Assembly: GCA_944321165.1 (NCBI GenBank)
Contig: CALUKE010000003.1
Span: forward strand, 248,001-312,000
Length of the DNA stretch: 64,000 nt
Source: an uncultured Odoribacter sp.
GTDB taxonomy: Bacteria; Bacteroidota; Bacteroidia; Bacteroidales; Marinifilaceae
Direction of reading: 5' to 3'
The notes beneath the pieces were generated by a model, which was not told the origin of the DNA, did no database searches, and saw only the letters and a program-made list of their open reading frames with translations. Numbering within the stretch: position 1 is the first letter of the stretch; each line of letters opens with the position of its first letter. The translations under genes and the position numbers were made by a program. This document shows, one piece after another, positions 53,185 through 62,255 of this stretch.

Positions 53185-54735
53185 ATGAGAAAGAAACAGA
53201 TTATCATACTGGGCGTGGTTTTGGGTTTGGCCTTGTTGGGCCTGATCTTTACACAGGCGAGATATTTTCAAACCGCTTTTCAACTGAAGAAGGCACATTT
53301 TGACTATCTGGTGACCAAGTCAATAGACCAGGTGACAGATTATTTGATTGAACAGGAGAAGCAACGGGAAGTGTCAGAAGAGATAGATGAGATGCATCGC
53401 TGGGGGAAGAATGGAATGGTGCATGACATGCCTCGTAGCTTGGGGGTTCGGCCGGAACTGAATGTAAAGAATGACATGAATATCGTCATTGATTACAGTC
53501 GTTTCCCGATTGAATACGACGGAAATGTGGAGAATGTGTGGGAATTGTTTGGACAAAAAGGAAATCGGAATTTACAGAATTCCATCCAAAAATCCCGTCG
53601 GGAGATTAAAAACAGTTTGGGAAAAGAGTATGATCTGGTTGTAAAAAAAATGCCGGAGATTCCGGTCAAATCTCTGGAAGAACGTTTGGAAGGTATTGAC
53701 TTGAAAGCTGTGATCGGAGATCGTTTAAAAAATAATGGAATAGATCTCCCTTTTGAATATGCAATTAAAGATCAGGGGGAATTCATTGTGATGTCACAGA
53801 ATTTTTTTAATCGACCTTCCGATTATATGTATACTCGGAAAATGAATTTTGAACAGTTGCAGGAACCGGCAGTCCTTTTTCTCATTTTTCCAGATCAGTC
53901 GCATGGACTGTTGTCATCCATTGTTTTGTTGTTGCCGAGTTTGATCATTACCCTTTTGCTGGTGTTGTGCTTTGGATTCTGTATCGCCGTAATTGTCAAG
54001 CAAAAAAAGTTGTCAGCCATAAAGAATGATTTTATCAATAATATGACGCATGAGTTTAAGACGCCGATTGCAACCATTTCTCTGGCTTCTCAGATGTTGA
54101 AAGACGGTGCCGTTAATAATTCTCCTGAGACGATCGACCATATTGCGGGTATTATCCGGGATGAAAGTAAACGTTTGACTTATCAGGTGGAGAAAGTATT
54201 GCAGACTGCGCTATTTACTGAAACCCGAATGAAATTGAAATTGAAAAATGTCAATTTGAATGAAGTCGTTGAAAATCTGGTGTCAAAGTTCAGTTTGCGG
54301 GTAGAGGATAAGGGAGGACAGTTATATTGTTATCTGGAGGCGGATCAGGATGAAGTGTATGCGGATGAGGTACATATTACCAATGTCGTTTCAAATTTAT
54401 TGGACAATGCGATTAAATATTGTACCAAAACACCGGAGATCAGTGTATATACCCGGAACAAAGGACAGGAAATAATTATCAGTGTGATTGACAATGGCAT
54501 AGGAATTGCTACGAAAGAACAGAAGTTGATCTTTGAACGATTTTATCGGGTTTCTACCGGTAATTTGCACGATGTGAAGGGTTTTGGATTGGGATTGTCG
54601 TATGTGAAAACAATTGTGGAAGCTCATGGTGGCCGTATTGAGGTGGAGAGTGCAGAGGGGAAGGGCAGCCGTTTCGATGTTATTTTACCGTTGACTTCAA
54701 AAAAGCAAAAGGTAAAGAGAACTTTATTTTTTTAA
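53185..54735 (+). CDS. rprX: Sensor histidine kinase, RprX-like
   Basis: This 516-residue inner membrane sensor kinase has an N-terminal transmembrane helix (residues ~5-24), a periplasmic domain of about 220 residues, a second helix (~252-275), a HisKA domain with MTHEFKTPIA (His near residue 289) and an HATPase domain with N box LDNAIKY, G1 DNGIGIA and G2 GFGLGLSYV. Length and order match RprX of Bacteroides. It lies upstream of an OmpR-family regulator gene whose sequence closely resembles RprY. An upstream -7 box 6 bases from the ATG suggests a near-leaderless message. Confidence 0.88.
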   Translation: MRKKQIIILGVVLGLALLGLIFTQARYFQTAFQLKKAHFDYLVTKSIDQVTDYLIEQEKQREVSEEIDEMHRWGKNGMVHDMPRSLGVRPELNVKNDMNIVIDYSRFPIEYDGNVENVWELFGQKGNRNLQNSIQKSRREIKNSLGKEYDLVVKKMPEIPVKSLEERLEGIDLKAVIGDRLKNNGIDLPFEYAIKDQGEFIVMSQNFFNRPSDYMYTRKMNFEQLQEPAVLFLIFPDQSHGLLSSIVLLLPSLIITLLLVLCFGFCIAVIVKQKKLSAIKNDFINNMTHEFKTPIATISLASQMLKDGAVNNSPETIDHIAGIIRDESKRLTYQVEKVLQTALFTETRMKLKLKNVNLNEVVENLVSKFSLRVEDKGGQLYCYLEADQDEVYADEVHITNVVSNLLDNAIKYCTKTPEISVYTRNKGQEIIISVIDNGIGIATKEQKLIFERFYRVSTGNLHDVKGFGLGLSYVKTIVEAHGGRIEVESAEGKGSRFDVILPLTSKKQKVKRTLFF

Positions 54736-54778
54736 AAGCGTATATTTTTCAGAGAATTTATTTAAAAACTAAATAGTT

Positions 54779-55468
54779 ATGGAGGAGAAAATAAAAATTT
54801 TATTAGCAGAAGATGATACGAATCTGGGTATGCTCTTGAGAGAGTATCTGAGGGCCAAAGGATTTGAGACCGTTTTGTGCGAAGATGGAGAAGTTGCTTA
54901 TGAAGCATTTCTGAACCAACCCTTCGATATATGTATTTTGGATGTGATGATGCCTAAGAAAGACGGTTTTACTTTAGCCAAGGAAATTCGTCAGATCAAT
55001 AGTGAGATTCCAATTATCTTCCTGACAGCTAAAAATATGAAGGAAGATGTGTTGGAAGGTTTCAAATTGGGGGCAGATGACTATATGAGCAAACCGTTCA
55101 GCATGGAAGAGCTGTTGTTGAGAATAGAAGCCGTACTCCGCCGTTCTACGGGACTGAAACCGGAAGATGAACAGGAAATTTTTAAGATCGGAAAACTGAC
55201 TTTTAATTCTAAAAAGCAGACTTTGTTTGATGGTGAAGAGGAACAAAAATTGACGACGAAAGAATCAGAACTGTTGAAACTGTTGTGCCAGAATGTGAAT
55301 AAAGTATTGGAAAGAAACTATGCCCTGAAGAATATTTGGGCTGACGACAATTATTTCAATGCACGAAGCATGGATGTGTATATTACTAAATTACGTAAGC
55401 ATTTGAAAAAAGATCCTTCTGTGGAAATTATCAACGTTCATGGAAAAGGATACAAACTGATACTGTAA
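54779..55468 (+). CDS. rprY: OmpR-family response regulator, RprY-like
   Basis: This 229-residue transcription factor has a receiver domain with the phospho-acceptor Asp55 in ILDVMMPKKDGFTLA and the switch residues FLTAKN and SKPF, then an OmpR/PhoB-type winged helix (TTKESELLKLLCQN, SMDVYITKLRKHLKK, HGKGYKLIL). The receiver is very close to the RprY sequence I recall from Bacteroides fragilis. It follows its kinase by 43 bases. In Bacteroidota RprXY has been linked to stress and envelope regulation; targets here are unknown. A strong terminator follows at 55488. Confidence 0.9.
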   Translation: MEEKIKILLAEDDTNLGMLLREYLRAKGFETVLCEDGEVAYEAFLNQPFDICILDVMMPKKDGFTLAKEIRQINSEIPIIFLTAKNMKEDVLEGFKLGADDYMSKPFSMEELLLRIEAVLRRSTGLKPEDEQEIFKIGKLTFNSKKQTLFDGEEEQKLTTKESELLKLLCQNVNKVLERNYALKNIWADDNYFNARSMDVYITKLRKHLKKDPSVEIINVHGKGYKLIL

Positions 55469-55487
55469 TAACGGATATATTCTTCCA

Positions 55488-55515
55488 GGGTATTCGAAAG
55501 AATACCCTTTTTTTT
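55488..55515 (+). terminator. Terminator of the RprX/RprY-like operon
   Basis: An 8-bp stem GGGTATTC (55488-55495) with GAATACCC (55500-55507), a GAAA tetraloop and a run of T residues (55508-55515) form a textbook intrinsic terminator. Confidence 0.93.
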
Positions 55516-55545
55516 GTTTTCATAACGGATAAAACTTTAACTTTG
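55513..55545 (+). promoter_or_regulatory. Promoter of rpiB
   Basis: A -33 TTTG (55513-55516) and a -7 TAACTTTG (55538-55545), 21 bases apart, point at the rpiB start at 55576. The -33 box lies right at the end of the preceding terminator. Confidence 0.65.
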
Positions 55546-55575
55546 CCTTTTGAATGATAATTTAACCTAAAATCG

Positions 55576-56019
55576 ATGAACATGAAGATCGCTGTTGCCT
55601 GTGACCATGCCGGTTACGAATACAAAGAAAAATTGGTCGCTTTTTTGCGCCAAAAAGGTTATGATGTAAAAGATTTTGGAACACATTCTGCTGAAAGCAT
55701 GGATTATCCGGATACTGCTCATCCGATGGCGGCAGCTGTCGAAGCCGGAGAGTTTGAAAGAGGAATTGCCTTGTGTGGAAGTGGTAATGGGATCTGTATG
55801 ACTGTCAATAAACACCAGGGTATTCGGGGGGCTCTTTGTTGGACGACAGAGATCGCCTGGCTGGCCCGTTTGCACAATGATGCAAATGTTTGTTGTATAC
55901 CTGCCCGCTTTATTCCGTTTGAAGATGCGCAGGAGATTGTAGAACGTTTTTTGACAACGGAATTCGAAGGCGGAAGACATCAACGCAGAATAGAGAAAAT
56001 ACCGCTTAAATCGAATTAA
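55576..56019 (+). CDS. rpiB: Ribose-5-phosphate isomerase B
   Basis: This 147-residue RpiB/LacAB-type isomerase interconverts ribose 5-phosphate and ribulose 5-phosphate in the pentose phosphate pathway. The N-terminal ACDHAGYEYKEKL holds the substrate-binding Asp and His, and GIALCGSGNGI carries the catalytic Cys. HNDANVCCIPARF is a family segment as well. The start is ATG 55576; a second ATG two codons in (55582) is equally possible. It has its own promoter and appears monocistronic. It is unrelated to the flanking signalling genes. Confidence 0.94.
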   Translation: MNMKIAVACDHAGYEYKEKLVAFLRQKGYDVKDFGTHSAESMDYPDTAHPMAAAVEAGEFERGIALCGSGNGICMTVNKHQGIRGALCWTTEIAWLARLHNDANVCCIPARFIPFEDAQEIVERFLTTEFEGGRHQRRIEKIPLKSN

Positions 56020-56068
56020 GTTTTTAAATGAAATGGATTATCTGATTGAAAATCGGATGGCTGCCTTA

Positions 56069-56130
56069 GGTTAAATAAAGGTTAAAACGAATCCTTCCGA
56101 TATAATCAGTTAGGCTCTTTCGTAAATTCG
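56069..56130 (+). promoter_or_regulatory. GGTTAAA direct repeats and weak -7 box ahead of the TlpA-type gene
   Basis: GGTTAAA occurs at 56069-56075 and 56080-56086, 11 bases apart. TAAATTCG at 56123-56130 is one mismatch from a -7 box. The repeats resemble the GTTAA direct repeats ahead of the RprX-like gene and could be a shared operator; this is inference. Confidence 0.35.
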
Positions 56131-56157
56131 CAACGCTAAAATTAAAATTTAAGTAAT

Positions 56158-57501
56158 ATGATGAAATTATCTTTTCTGGCCATTTTAGTAATGGCAGTGA
56201 TGTCTTGTAATAACACTTCAAAAACCACTGTTCGGGTACATGTCGAAGGTGGACAGGATGGGGTGGAGCCACAATTGCAGACCCAAGATTCTACGTATGC
56301 CATGGCATTGGATTCTACGAATTCAGTTCTGTTTTCTCTGGCTGATAATTTTGTTCCGGGATACGCTTCTGTTCGTCTGGGAAGACTTCAGATTCCGGTA
56401 TATGTTGAACCGGGAAAAAGTTTCGATTTAAATGTAAAATTTGAAGGTCGCCGGGTGGAACCGTCTTTCTCCGGAGAGGGGGCAAAGAAAAATGAATATC
56501 TGAATAGCAGTGCTCTGCGCTATTTTCCTGATTTTAAATTGAATGAGACAGAATTTTTAGCTGCTTTGAATGAACAGGTGAAGAAGTTGCAGGAAAATCT
56601 GGATACACTGGGTTTTGATGCTTCATTCAATCAGGTGGAGAAGAAAAGATTGACCTATGCTGTATATGGAATGCTTCCGATGTATCCGACTTATCACGCA
56701 TATTATGCACAGGATTCGGAATACAAACCGGGAGAGGCTTTTTACAATAAATTGGCGGCAGTATTTCCCGAAGATGAGGCTGCCATGAGTTTGCAGGAAT
56801 ATCAGGGTGCAATCGTTACTGTTGTTTATATGTTGTCCAGTAGAGATCAGAATTTTTCCAGTGCTTGGGAGAATACCGAAAATCAGCTGAACTATGTAAT
56901 ACAAAATTTCAAATCTCCGCTGGTTGTTGAATATCTGGTAGATAATATCGCCAGTTCATATGTCGGGCGTTATGGGGTGGAATACCTGGCAGAAATAACT
57001 CCGATCTATAATGATAAGGTGAAAGATGCTGCTAAAAAAGCCGAATTCGATGCATTGTGCGCTAAATGGGCGAGAATAGCCAAAGGCCAGCCCTCTCCTA
57101 CTTTCACTTACTTGGATATTAACGGAAAAGAAGTCAGTCTGTCTGATTTGGCTGGTAAATACGTTTATATCGATAACTGGGCTACTTGGTGTGGACCTTG
57201 TCGGGGTGAATTACCTGCTTTGAAAGAATTGGAAGAAAAATACAGTAAAAAGAATATTTACTTTGTAAGTATTTCTTGCGATCAGGATAAGGCTGCTTGG
57301 GAGAAAATGGTAAAAGAGGATAAACTGGGAGGAATACAATTGCATAACGGAGGTGACAATGCCTTTATGGATGCTTATATGATCACCGGAATTCCTCGTT
57401 TCATTTTGTTGGACAGAGAAGGCAAGATCATCGATGCCAACATGACCCGTCCGTCTAATCCGAAAACTGCAGAATTCTTTGATACTCTGGAAGGTCTCTA
57501 A
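56158..57501 (+). CDS. TlpA-type thioredoxin lipoprotein with DUF4369-like N-terminal domain
   Basis: This 447-residue lipoprotein has a signal peptide with lipobox AVMSC (Cys17). Residues ~20-120 are a beta-rich domain of the DUF4369 kind, residues ~120-310 are helical, and the C-terminal ~130 residues are a TlpA/ResA thioredoxin fold with WCGPCRGELPAL (Cys-Gly-Pro-Cys at about residues 345-348) and the cis-Pro in ITGIPRFILLD. It should be an envelope disulfide oxidoreductase. Such proteins are abundant in Bacteroidota. It is preceded by GGTTAAA repeats and followed by a bidirectional hairpin. Confidence 0.92.
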   Translation: MMKLSFLAILVMAVMSCNNTSKTTVRVHVEGGQDGVEPQLQTQDSTYAMALDSTNSVLFSLADNFVPGYASVRLGRLQIPVYVEPGKSFDLNVKFEGRRVEPSFSGEGAKKNEYLNSSALRYFPDFKLNETEFLAALNEQVKKLQENLDTLGFDASFNQVEKKRLTYAVYGMLPMYPTYHAYYAQDSEYKPGEAFYNKLAAVFPEDEAAMSLQEYQGAIVTVVYMLSSRDQNFSSAWENTENQLNYVIQNFKSPLVVEYLVDNIASSYVGRYGVEYLAEITPIYNDKVKDAAKKAEFDALCAKWARIAKGQPSPTFTYLDINGKEVSLSDLAGKYVYIDNWATWCGPCRGELPALKELEEKYSKKNIYFVSISCDQDKAAWEKMVKEDKLGGIQLHNGGDNAFMDAYMITGIPRFILLDREGKIIDANMTRPSNPKTAEFFDTLEGL

Positions 57502-57523
57502 ATCCAGGGAAACAAAAAAATAG

Positions 57524-57551
57524 AAGTGGGGGCTATCAATGGCTCCCACTT
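57524..57551. terminator. Bidirectional terminator between the TlpA-type gene and mutL
   Basis: A 10-bp stem (AAGTGGGGGC 57524-57533 with GCTCCCACTT ending at 57551, one G-U pair) has T-rich sequence after it on the plus strand (TTTGT) and, on the minus strand, CTATTTTTTTG. It lies between two convergent genes. Confidence 0.8.
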
Positions 57552-57578
57552 TTTGTATATCGTCAATGGATCTGTTTC

Positions 57579-59432
57579 TTATTTGAACCAGTTGTTGACA
57601 TCTTCGTATTTCAGGATGTGGAGGATAGTTCTTCCGTCAGCGGTGAATTGGTGTTGTTTGCAGGTAAATAAATTGGTGACCATTTCACGCATTTCTTCAC
57701 AACTGAGTTCTGTTTGATAATCGATTGCCGAAGCTTGGGCTAAGGCAGATACCACTCGTTCATGCATTTTATCCCGGATATTACCTTCTGTGTTTTTGTA
57801 ATATTCTATTAATTCGATGAGCACCTCTTTGGCTCTGGTATAGGATAAAGATGGAGGGGTTGCGTAAATGGCATAACAGTTTTTGCCGAAAGTATTCAGT
57901 TCAAAGCCCAGATATTCGAGATCTGTCAAGATTTCCTGTACCAGCAAAAAGTCACTGGCGGATAATTCCAGTATTTCGGGAAACAGACTTTTCTGTCCGG
58001 TTACCTGCTGGGTATTTAATGTATTCATGTATTTTTCGAACAGAATGCGTTCATGTGCCCTTTTTTGATCGATCAGCATCAGGCCGCTTGAGATGGGGGT
58101 GACAATATAGCGGCCTTTCAATTGAAAATAACAGTTTGTTGTCGATAAAATCGGATGACTGTTTTCTGTCATTTCCGGAATACTGGTCTGTTGGGCTTCT
58201 TCTTTTTCCTGCAGCCCATCGAACAAAATATCCCAGTTTGCCGGAACTCTTTCTGTGTGTATACGGTTGGAAGAAGAGAACGTAGGCTTAAAGTCCGAAT
58301 CGTTTGGAGAGAGTGAATCGCTGCCATAATGAAAGGGATTGTAATTCGGATTGTAATTGATCCGGGGTACATATGTTTCTGCAGTTTCGCTCGGTGGATT
58401 GTATTCGATACTGCCTTCGGTGTCGAAATCCAGCGGTGGTGTGATGTTGAATTTACCCAATGCCTCTTTGATGGCTGCCAGGAGTATCTGGAAAAAGTCG
58501 GTTTCATTTTGAAACTTAATCTCTGTTTTGGTCGGATGAATATTGACATCGATCAAAGAGGGATCGACTGTGAAATAAATGAAATAGGAAGGAATACTGT
58601 CGGGTGCGATGAGACCCGAATAGGCTTCCATGACTGCTTTGTGAAAAAAAGAGTGTTTCATGAAGCGGTCATTGACAAAAAAATATTGCTCTCCGTAACT
58701 TTTTTTGGCCTGTTGAGGACTGCAGATAAAACCGCTGATTGTGGTCAGGCCGGTTTCACAGTCGATGTTGATCAGACGGGTGTTGATTGATTTTCCGAAC
58801 AGGTTGACAATACGTTGGCGTAAACCCGATGGCGGAAGAGTGTAAATAGAATTCCCGTTGTTGGACAACTGGAAACTGATGTCGGGATGAGTCAGTGCCA
58901 CTCGGAGAAATTCCTGGGTGATGTTTCTTAATTCAGTCGTATCGGATTTTAAAAATTTTCTGCGGGCTGGTAAATTGTAGAACAGGTTTTTGACGGAAAT
59001 GTTCGTCCCTTTCGGAGTGTTGACGGATTCTTGGGTTTTAAGTTCAGAGGCGGCTATAAAAATATAACTGCCTAATTCGTCCTCTTCCCGTCGGGTTTTC
59101 AATTCCACTTCTGCAACCGAGGCAATGGAGGGGAGTGCTTCTCCCCGAAATCCCAATGTATGAATACAAAATAGATCCTGGGCAGAAGAAATCTTTGAGG
59201 TGGCATGCCTCTCGAAGGCCATGCGCGCATCCATGGGGGACATGCCTTTCCCGTCGTCGATTACCTGTATGATGGCTTTCCCGACATTCTTTAAAACGAC
59301 CTGTATGTTTTTAGCTCCGGCATCGACAGCATTTTCCATGAGCTCTTTAACAACGGAAGCCGGACGTTGTACTACTTCTCCTGCTGCAATCTGATTGGCA
59401 ACCGAATCCGGTAAAAGATGAATGATATCCAT
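57579..59432 (-). CDS. mutL: DNA mismatch repair protein MutL
   Basis: This 617-residue MutL is the ATPase that couples mismatch recognition to strand removal. The GHKL ATPase domain shows ELMENAVDAGA, DDGKGM and HTLGFRGEALPSI. A central low-complexity linker rich in Ser, Asn and Pro (residues ~345-430) joins the ATPase half to the C-terminal dimerisation domain (~430-617). The C-terminal half lacks an obvious DQHA(X)2E(X)4E endonuclease motif; the corresponding place reads LIDQKRAHERILFEKY, with partial similarity. The ATG is at 59432. A small membrane protein gene lies just upstream on the same strand. Confidence 0.95.
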   Translation of the reverse strand: MDIIHLLPDSVANQIAAGEVVQRPASVVKELMENAVDAGAKNIQVVLKNVGKAIIQVIDDGKGMSPMDARMAFERHATSKISSAQDLFCIHTLGFRGEALPSIASVAEVELKTRREEDELGSYIFIAASELKTQESVNTPKGTNISVKNLFYNLPARRKFLKSDTTELRNITQEFLRVALTHPDISFQLSNNGNSIYTLPPSGLRQRIVNLFGKSINTRLINIDCETGLTTISGFICSPQQAKKSYGEQYFFVNDRFMKHSFFHKAVMEAYSGLIAPDSIPSYFIYFTVDPSLIDVNIHPTKTEIKFQNETDFFQILLAAIKEALGKFNITPPLDFDTEGSIEYNPPSETAETYVPRINYNPNYNPFHYGSDSLSPNDSDFKPTFSSSNRIHTERVPANWDILFDGLQEKEEAQQTSIPEMTENSHPILSTTNCYFQLKGRYIVTPISSGLMLIDQKRAHERILFEKYMNTLNTQQVTGQKSLFPEILELSASDFLLVQEILTDLEYLGFELNTFGKNCYAIYATPPSLSYTRAKEVLIELIEYYKNTEGNIRDKMHERVVSALAQASAIDYQTELSCEEMREMVTNLFTCKQHQFTADGRTILHILKYEDVNNWFK

Positions 59433-59450
59433 AATGATTACCGAGATGGT

Positions 59451-59765
59451 TTAAAGTCCAAAAAGTCGCAGAAGGCCCTCCGGATTTTTTATGAATATGA
59501 AAAAGGCAATGATGAAAAGCAAGACCAGGATCATGAACATTCGAAGGGCGTAGCTTGAATTCAGACTGCTTCGGTGACTTTTCCGTTCTTCAAAATTTTT
59601 TCTGAATTGTTCCTTGATGTTGGGAATATATGGTGCATTTTCATCTTTGATGCCGAGTTCGGCTTTGATTCTGCGTTCCCGTTCTTCCCGCTCTTCTTTG
59701 GCAGGATCCCAGTAACGGGGAGTCAGGTTGAATCTTCTGTATTCCGGTTTTTTGAATAAAAACAT
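59451..59765 (-). CDS. Small membrane protein upstream of mutL
   Basis: This protein of about 104 residues starts at ATG 59765 (MFLFKKPEYRRFNLTPRYWDP); the TTG upstream at 59777 is less likely. It has a conserved-looking soluble N-terminal part, a highly charged segment (EEREERERRIKAELG), and one C-terminal transmembrane helix (about residues 80-98). I do not recognise a family with known function. It is transcribed with mutL (18-base gap) and follows the membrane protein gene ending at 59788, so it belongs to that minus-strand run. Confidence 0.75.
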   Translation of the reverse strand: MFLFKKPEYRRFNLTPRYWDPAKEEREERERRIKAELGIKDENAPYIPNIKEQFRKNFEERKSHRSSLNSSYALRMFMILVLLFIIAFFIFIKNPEGLLRLFGL

Positions 59766-59787
59766 GGCTATAGACAATTATAAGTGG

Positions 59788-60894
59788 TTATGAGTGTTTG
59801 CGGCTTCCTCCGAAATGGCGGCTGATCCATTTGGGTACGACAAAGACGCCTACAAACAGATAGGGATAATAGGTGATCAATCTCCAGACGATGGCCATGG
59901 CGATTGCTACACCGGCTCCTCCGCCGATGATGAAAGAGCCTAAATATTCTTTGAAAACAAATTCGGCAAAACCGCTTCCTCCCGGAGTCGGACTGATCAG
60001 CATCATGATCCACATGATTAACTGTCTGGCGAAAATCAAAAATTGAGTGGCCCAATCGGTGTCTTTCAATACGAAAAATGCCATTAGAATCGCATTGACG
60101 ACCCAATAACGGGCTGTCCAGGAAAAAAAGGTCGTCCCAAAAGTTTTCAGCCAAAAGGAAAAAGGCATATGTCTTAATTCGTAGGAGTTCCGGATGATAT
60201 CAGATCCGGCTTCATTGGCACTGTGTCTCCATTTGCGCAGGATTCTCCATTTAAAACATTTCATGAGCAGGTATTTCAGGCCTCTGGGGTTTTTGAAAAG
60301 ACCGTAACTGAGGATTAATAAATAGACGAGCTTGATGGAATATCCACCGATGGCAAACCATATCAAGCTTTTGCTTACTCCTTCACTGATTCCGGCCATA
60401 TTCCACAAATCGGTAGAGTTGACACAAAGCAGAATGATGGGAAACATCAGGATGAAATAAAGCTCGTCCAGAAAAGAGGTGGCCATGACGATGGCAGAGC
60501 TTCGTCCTACTTTGATGCCTTCTTTGTTAACAAATAGGATGGCCAGGCTTGTCCCCCCGATGGCGGATGGGGTGACTGCCGAAGTAAATTCCCACAGGAT
60601 GATGATCCGGATGGCTCTTTTCCAGCTCAGACGATTGCCCGAAAGTATCCGGATTCGGAGAACGTATCCCAGATCTCGGATAAACATACAGCACAGGGCA
60701 ACAAACAACCAGAAGACAGAACACCAGGTAAAGGAGATCTGTTCGAAGGCTGTGATGTCGAATTCCCGATACAGCATGTACGATACCACCCCCAGGCCGA
60801 TAATGACTGGATAAATGATCTTGTAGGGACTGATCTTTCGGGTTAATTTTTTATCTGATTCTTCCATAAGATTGATCTCGGAATTGATACCCAT
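59788..60894 (-). CDS. Flippase-like membrane protein (LPG synthase TM / UPF0104 family)
   Basis: This protein is about 368 residues when started at ATG 60894 (or 359 from ATG 60867). The longer frame to 61080 runs across tRNA-Ala and is rejected. It has about eight transmembrane helices and the family motif SPTPGGSGFAEF near the C terminus, typical of the lysylphosphatidylglycerol synthase transmembrane/UPF0104 family, but without the cytoplasmic transferase domain. It may flip or transport a lipid or polyisoprenoid precursor; the substrate is not known. It is followed by the small membrane protein and mutL. Confidence 0.85.
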   Translation of the reverse strand: MGINSEINLMEESDKKLTRKISPYKIIYPVIIGLGVVSYMLYREFDITAFEQISFTWCSVFWLFVALCCMFIRDLGYVLRIRILSGNRLSWKRAIRIIILWEFTSAVTPSAIGGTSLAILFVNKEGIKVGRSSAIVMATSFLDELYFILMFPIILLCVNSTDLWNMAGISEGVSKSLIWFAIGGYSIKLVYLLILSYGLFKNPRGLKYLLMKCFKWRILRKWRHSANEAGSDIIRNSYELRHMPFSFWLKTFGTTFFSWTARYWVVNAILMAFFVLKDTDWATQFLIFARQLIMWIMMLISPTPGGSGFAEFVFKEYLGSFIIGGGAGVAIAMAIVWRLITYYPYLFVGVFVVPKWISRHFGGSRKHS

Positions 60895-61011
60895 TGATAG
60901 ACTCCATAAAATTAATGGAAAGTTTTCGGATCCGTAGCATTTTCGGGTATAAACTTTATATACTTTACAATCTTTAAGAACTTTCGTCTGCGAACAGGAT
61001 CCGATTAAAAT

Positions 61012-61035
61012 AAAAAACCCGCTTTGTTGCGGGTT
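61012..61035 (-). terminator. Terminator of tRNA-Ala
   Basis: A 7-bp stem (AACCCGC 61016-61022 with GCGGGTT 61029-61035) with a 6-base loop; the minus strand continues TTTTATTTTAA. Confidence 0.85.
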
Positions 61036-61038
61036 GAG

Positions 61039-61112
<74 letters not shown>

Positions 61113-61174
61113 TATTCATTTTGATGATGCAAAAATAGAATAAATCCGGTAATTTTCCAAATTTTTGGCCTTTG

Positions 61175-62236
61175 TCATTTGCTGTTTTTTAATTTTACCT
61201 TTATCGGATAGTGATCGGACAGAGTAATTTCTTCTCGGTGATAGCTGACTGTCTGCCAGCTTGGATGGTGCAGGACATAGTCGATACGAAAGGAGGGAAA
61301 TTCTCCGATATAGGTATTTCCGAGCCCCCTCCCTTTGGCGATAAAACTGTCTTTAAGATGGCGGCTTAGTTGACGGTAGGTATAAGACAGAGGTGTATCG
61401 TTGAAATCTCCGCATAAGATGACTTTATAGGGCGATTGTTGAAGATGTTGCTGTATCTGTTCTGTTTGACAGGCTCTGTTTTTATTGGCGATTGTCAGGC
61501 GTCGGGTGATATTTTTCAGGCTTTCGGGGATGTCTTCGCTTTTGCGGCCGGAACTGATCTCCTGCATGAATTGTCGTTCTTTTTTCCCCAGTTTGTAGGA
61601 TTCGAGATGGACGCTGTACAGACGGATGGTGTCTTTCCCGATCTTGAAATCTCCGTAAATGCAGGAACTGCTATATTGTGGATCAAAGTTCAATTTCCCT
61701 TTGTTGAGAAAAGGAAGTTTGGAAAAGATTGCCATGTCTTTTTCGATGTAATGGTAGGGATAGGTTTTTAATTGTTGGATTACCTTGTTTTTTTGTTGTG
61801 GATTGGCTTTGGTCAGGAATTCCTGCAGACAGATGATGTCTCCGTCGAATGCGTTCAGGTAATTAAATAATTTTTCCCGGGTATTTTTCTGATTGCTCCA
61901 GCCGTATACATCAAAATAACGGATGTTGTAGGACAAAAGCGATAGGTCATAGGGAGGTGTATTTGTTTCTGCCTTGGCGATACCGTAATAGGTCCGGAAG
62001 GTGGGATAGCCGATGGCAATAACAATGAGAAGTTGCCAGATTGTTTTTTTCCAGCGGCAGAGCCAATACAGCGATAAGAGGAAGATTGTGATCAGCAGGT
62101 AGGGATAAGCCAGTCCTAACAGAGAGGGGATAATCCAGGTGTTCGGATTGATGAAAGGAGAAAGATAGGCTCCGATTAATCCGAGCATGACCGCAAGGCT
62201 GAAAAGGTATATGATTTTATCCAATATTCTTAACAT
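61175..62236 (-). CDS. Membrane-anchored endonuclease/exonuclease/phosphatase family protein
   Basis: This 353-residue protein has three N-terminal transmembrane helices (about residues 8-28, 36-55 and 65-85) followed by an endonuclease/exonuclease/phosphatase (EEP) domain: SYNIRYFDVYG, ICLQEF (catalytic Glu), GDFNDTPLSY and LSDHYPIKV at the C terminus contain the metal-binding Asn, Glu, Asp and His. EEP domains act on nucleic acids, phospholipids or inositol phosphates; the membrane anchor suggests activity at the envelope. Start ATG 62236. It is separated by 19 bases from the rhomboid gene upstream, so the three genes on this strand could be co-transcribed. Confidence 0.9.
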   Translation of the reverse strand: MLRILDKIIYLFSLAVMLGLIGAYLSPFINPNTWIIPSLLGLAYPYLLITIFLLSLYWLCRWKKTIWQLLIVIAIGYPTFRTYYGIAKAETNTPPYDLSLLSYNIRYFDVYGWSNQKNTREKLFNYLNAFDGDIICLQEFLTKANPQQKNKVIQQLKTYPYHYIEKDMAIFSKLPFLNKGKLNFDPQYSSSCIYGDFKIGKDTIRLYSVHLESYKLGKKERQFMQEISSGRKSEDIPESLKNITRRLTIANKNRACQTEQIQQHLQQSPYKVILCGDFNDTPLSYTYRQLSRHLKDSFIAKGRGLGNTYIGEFPSFRIDYVLHHPSWQTVSYHREEITLSDHYPIKVKLKNSK

Positions 62237-62255
62237 TGCATGAGGGATTGAATGA

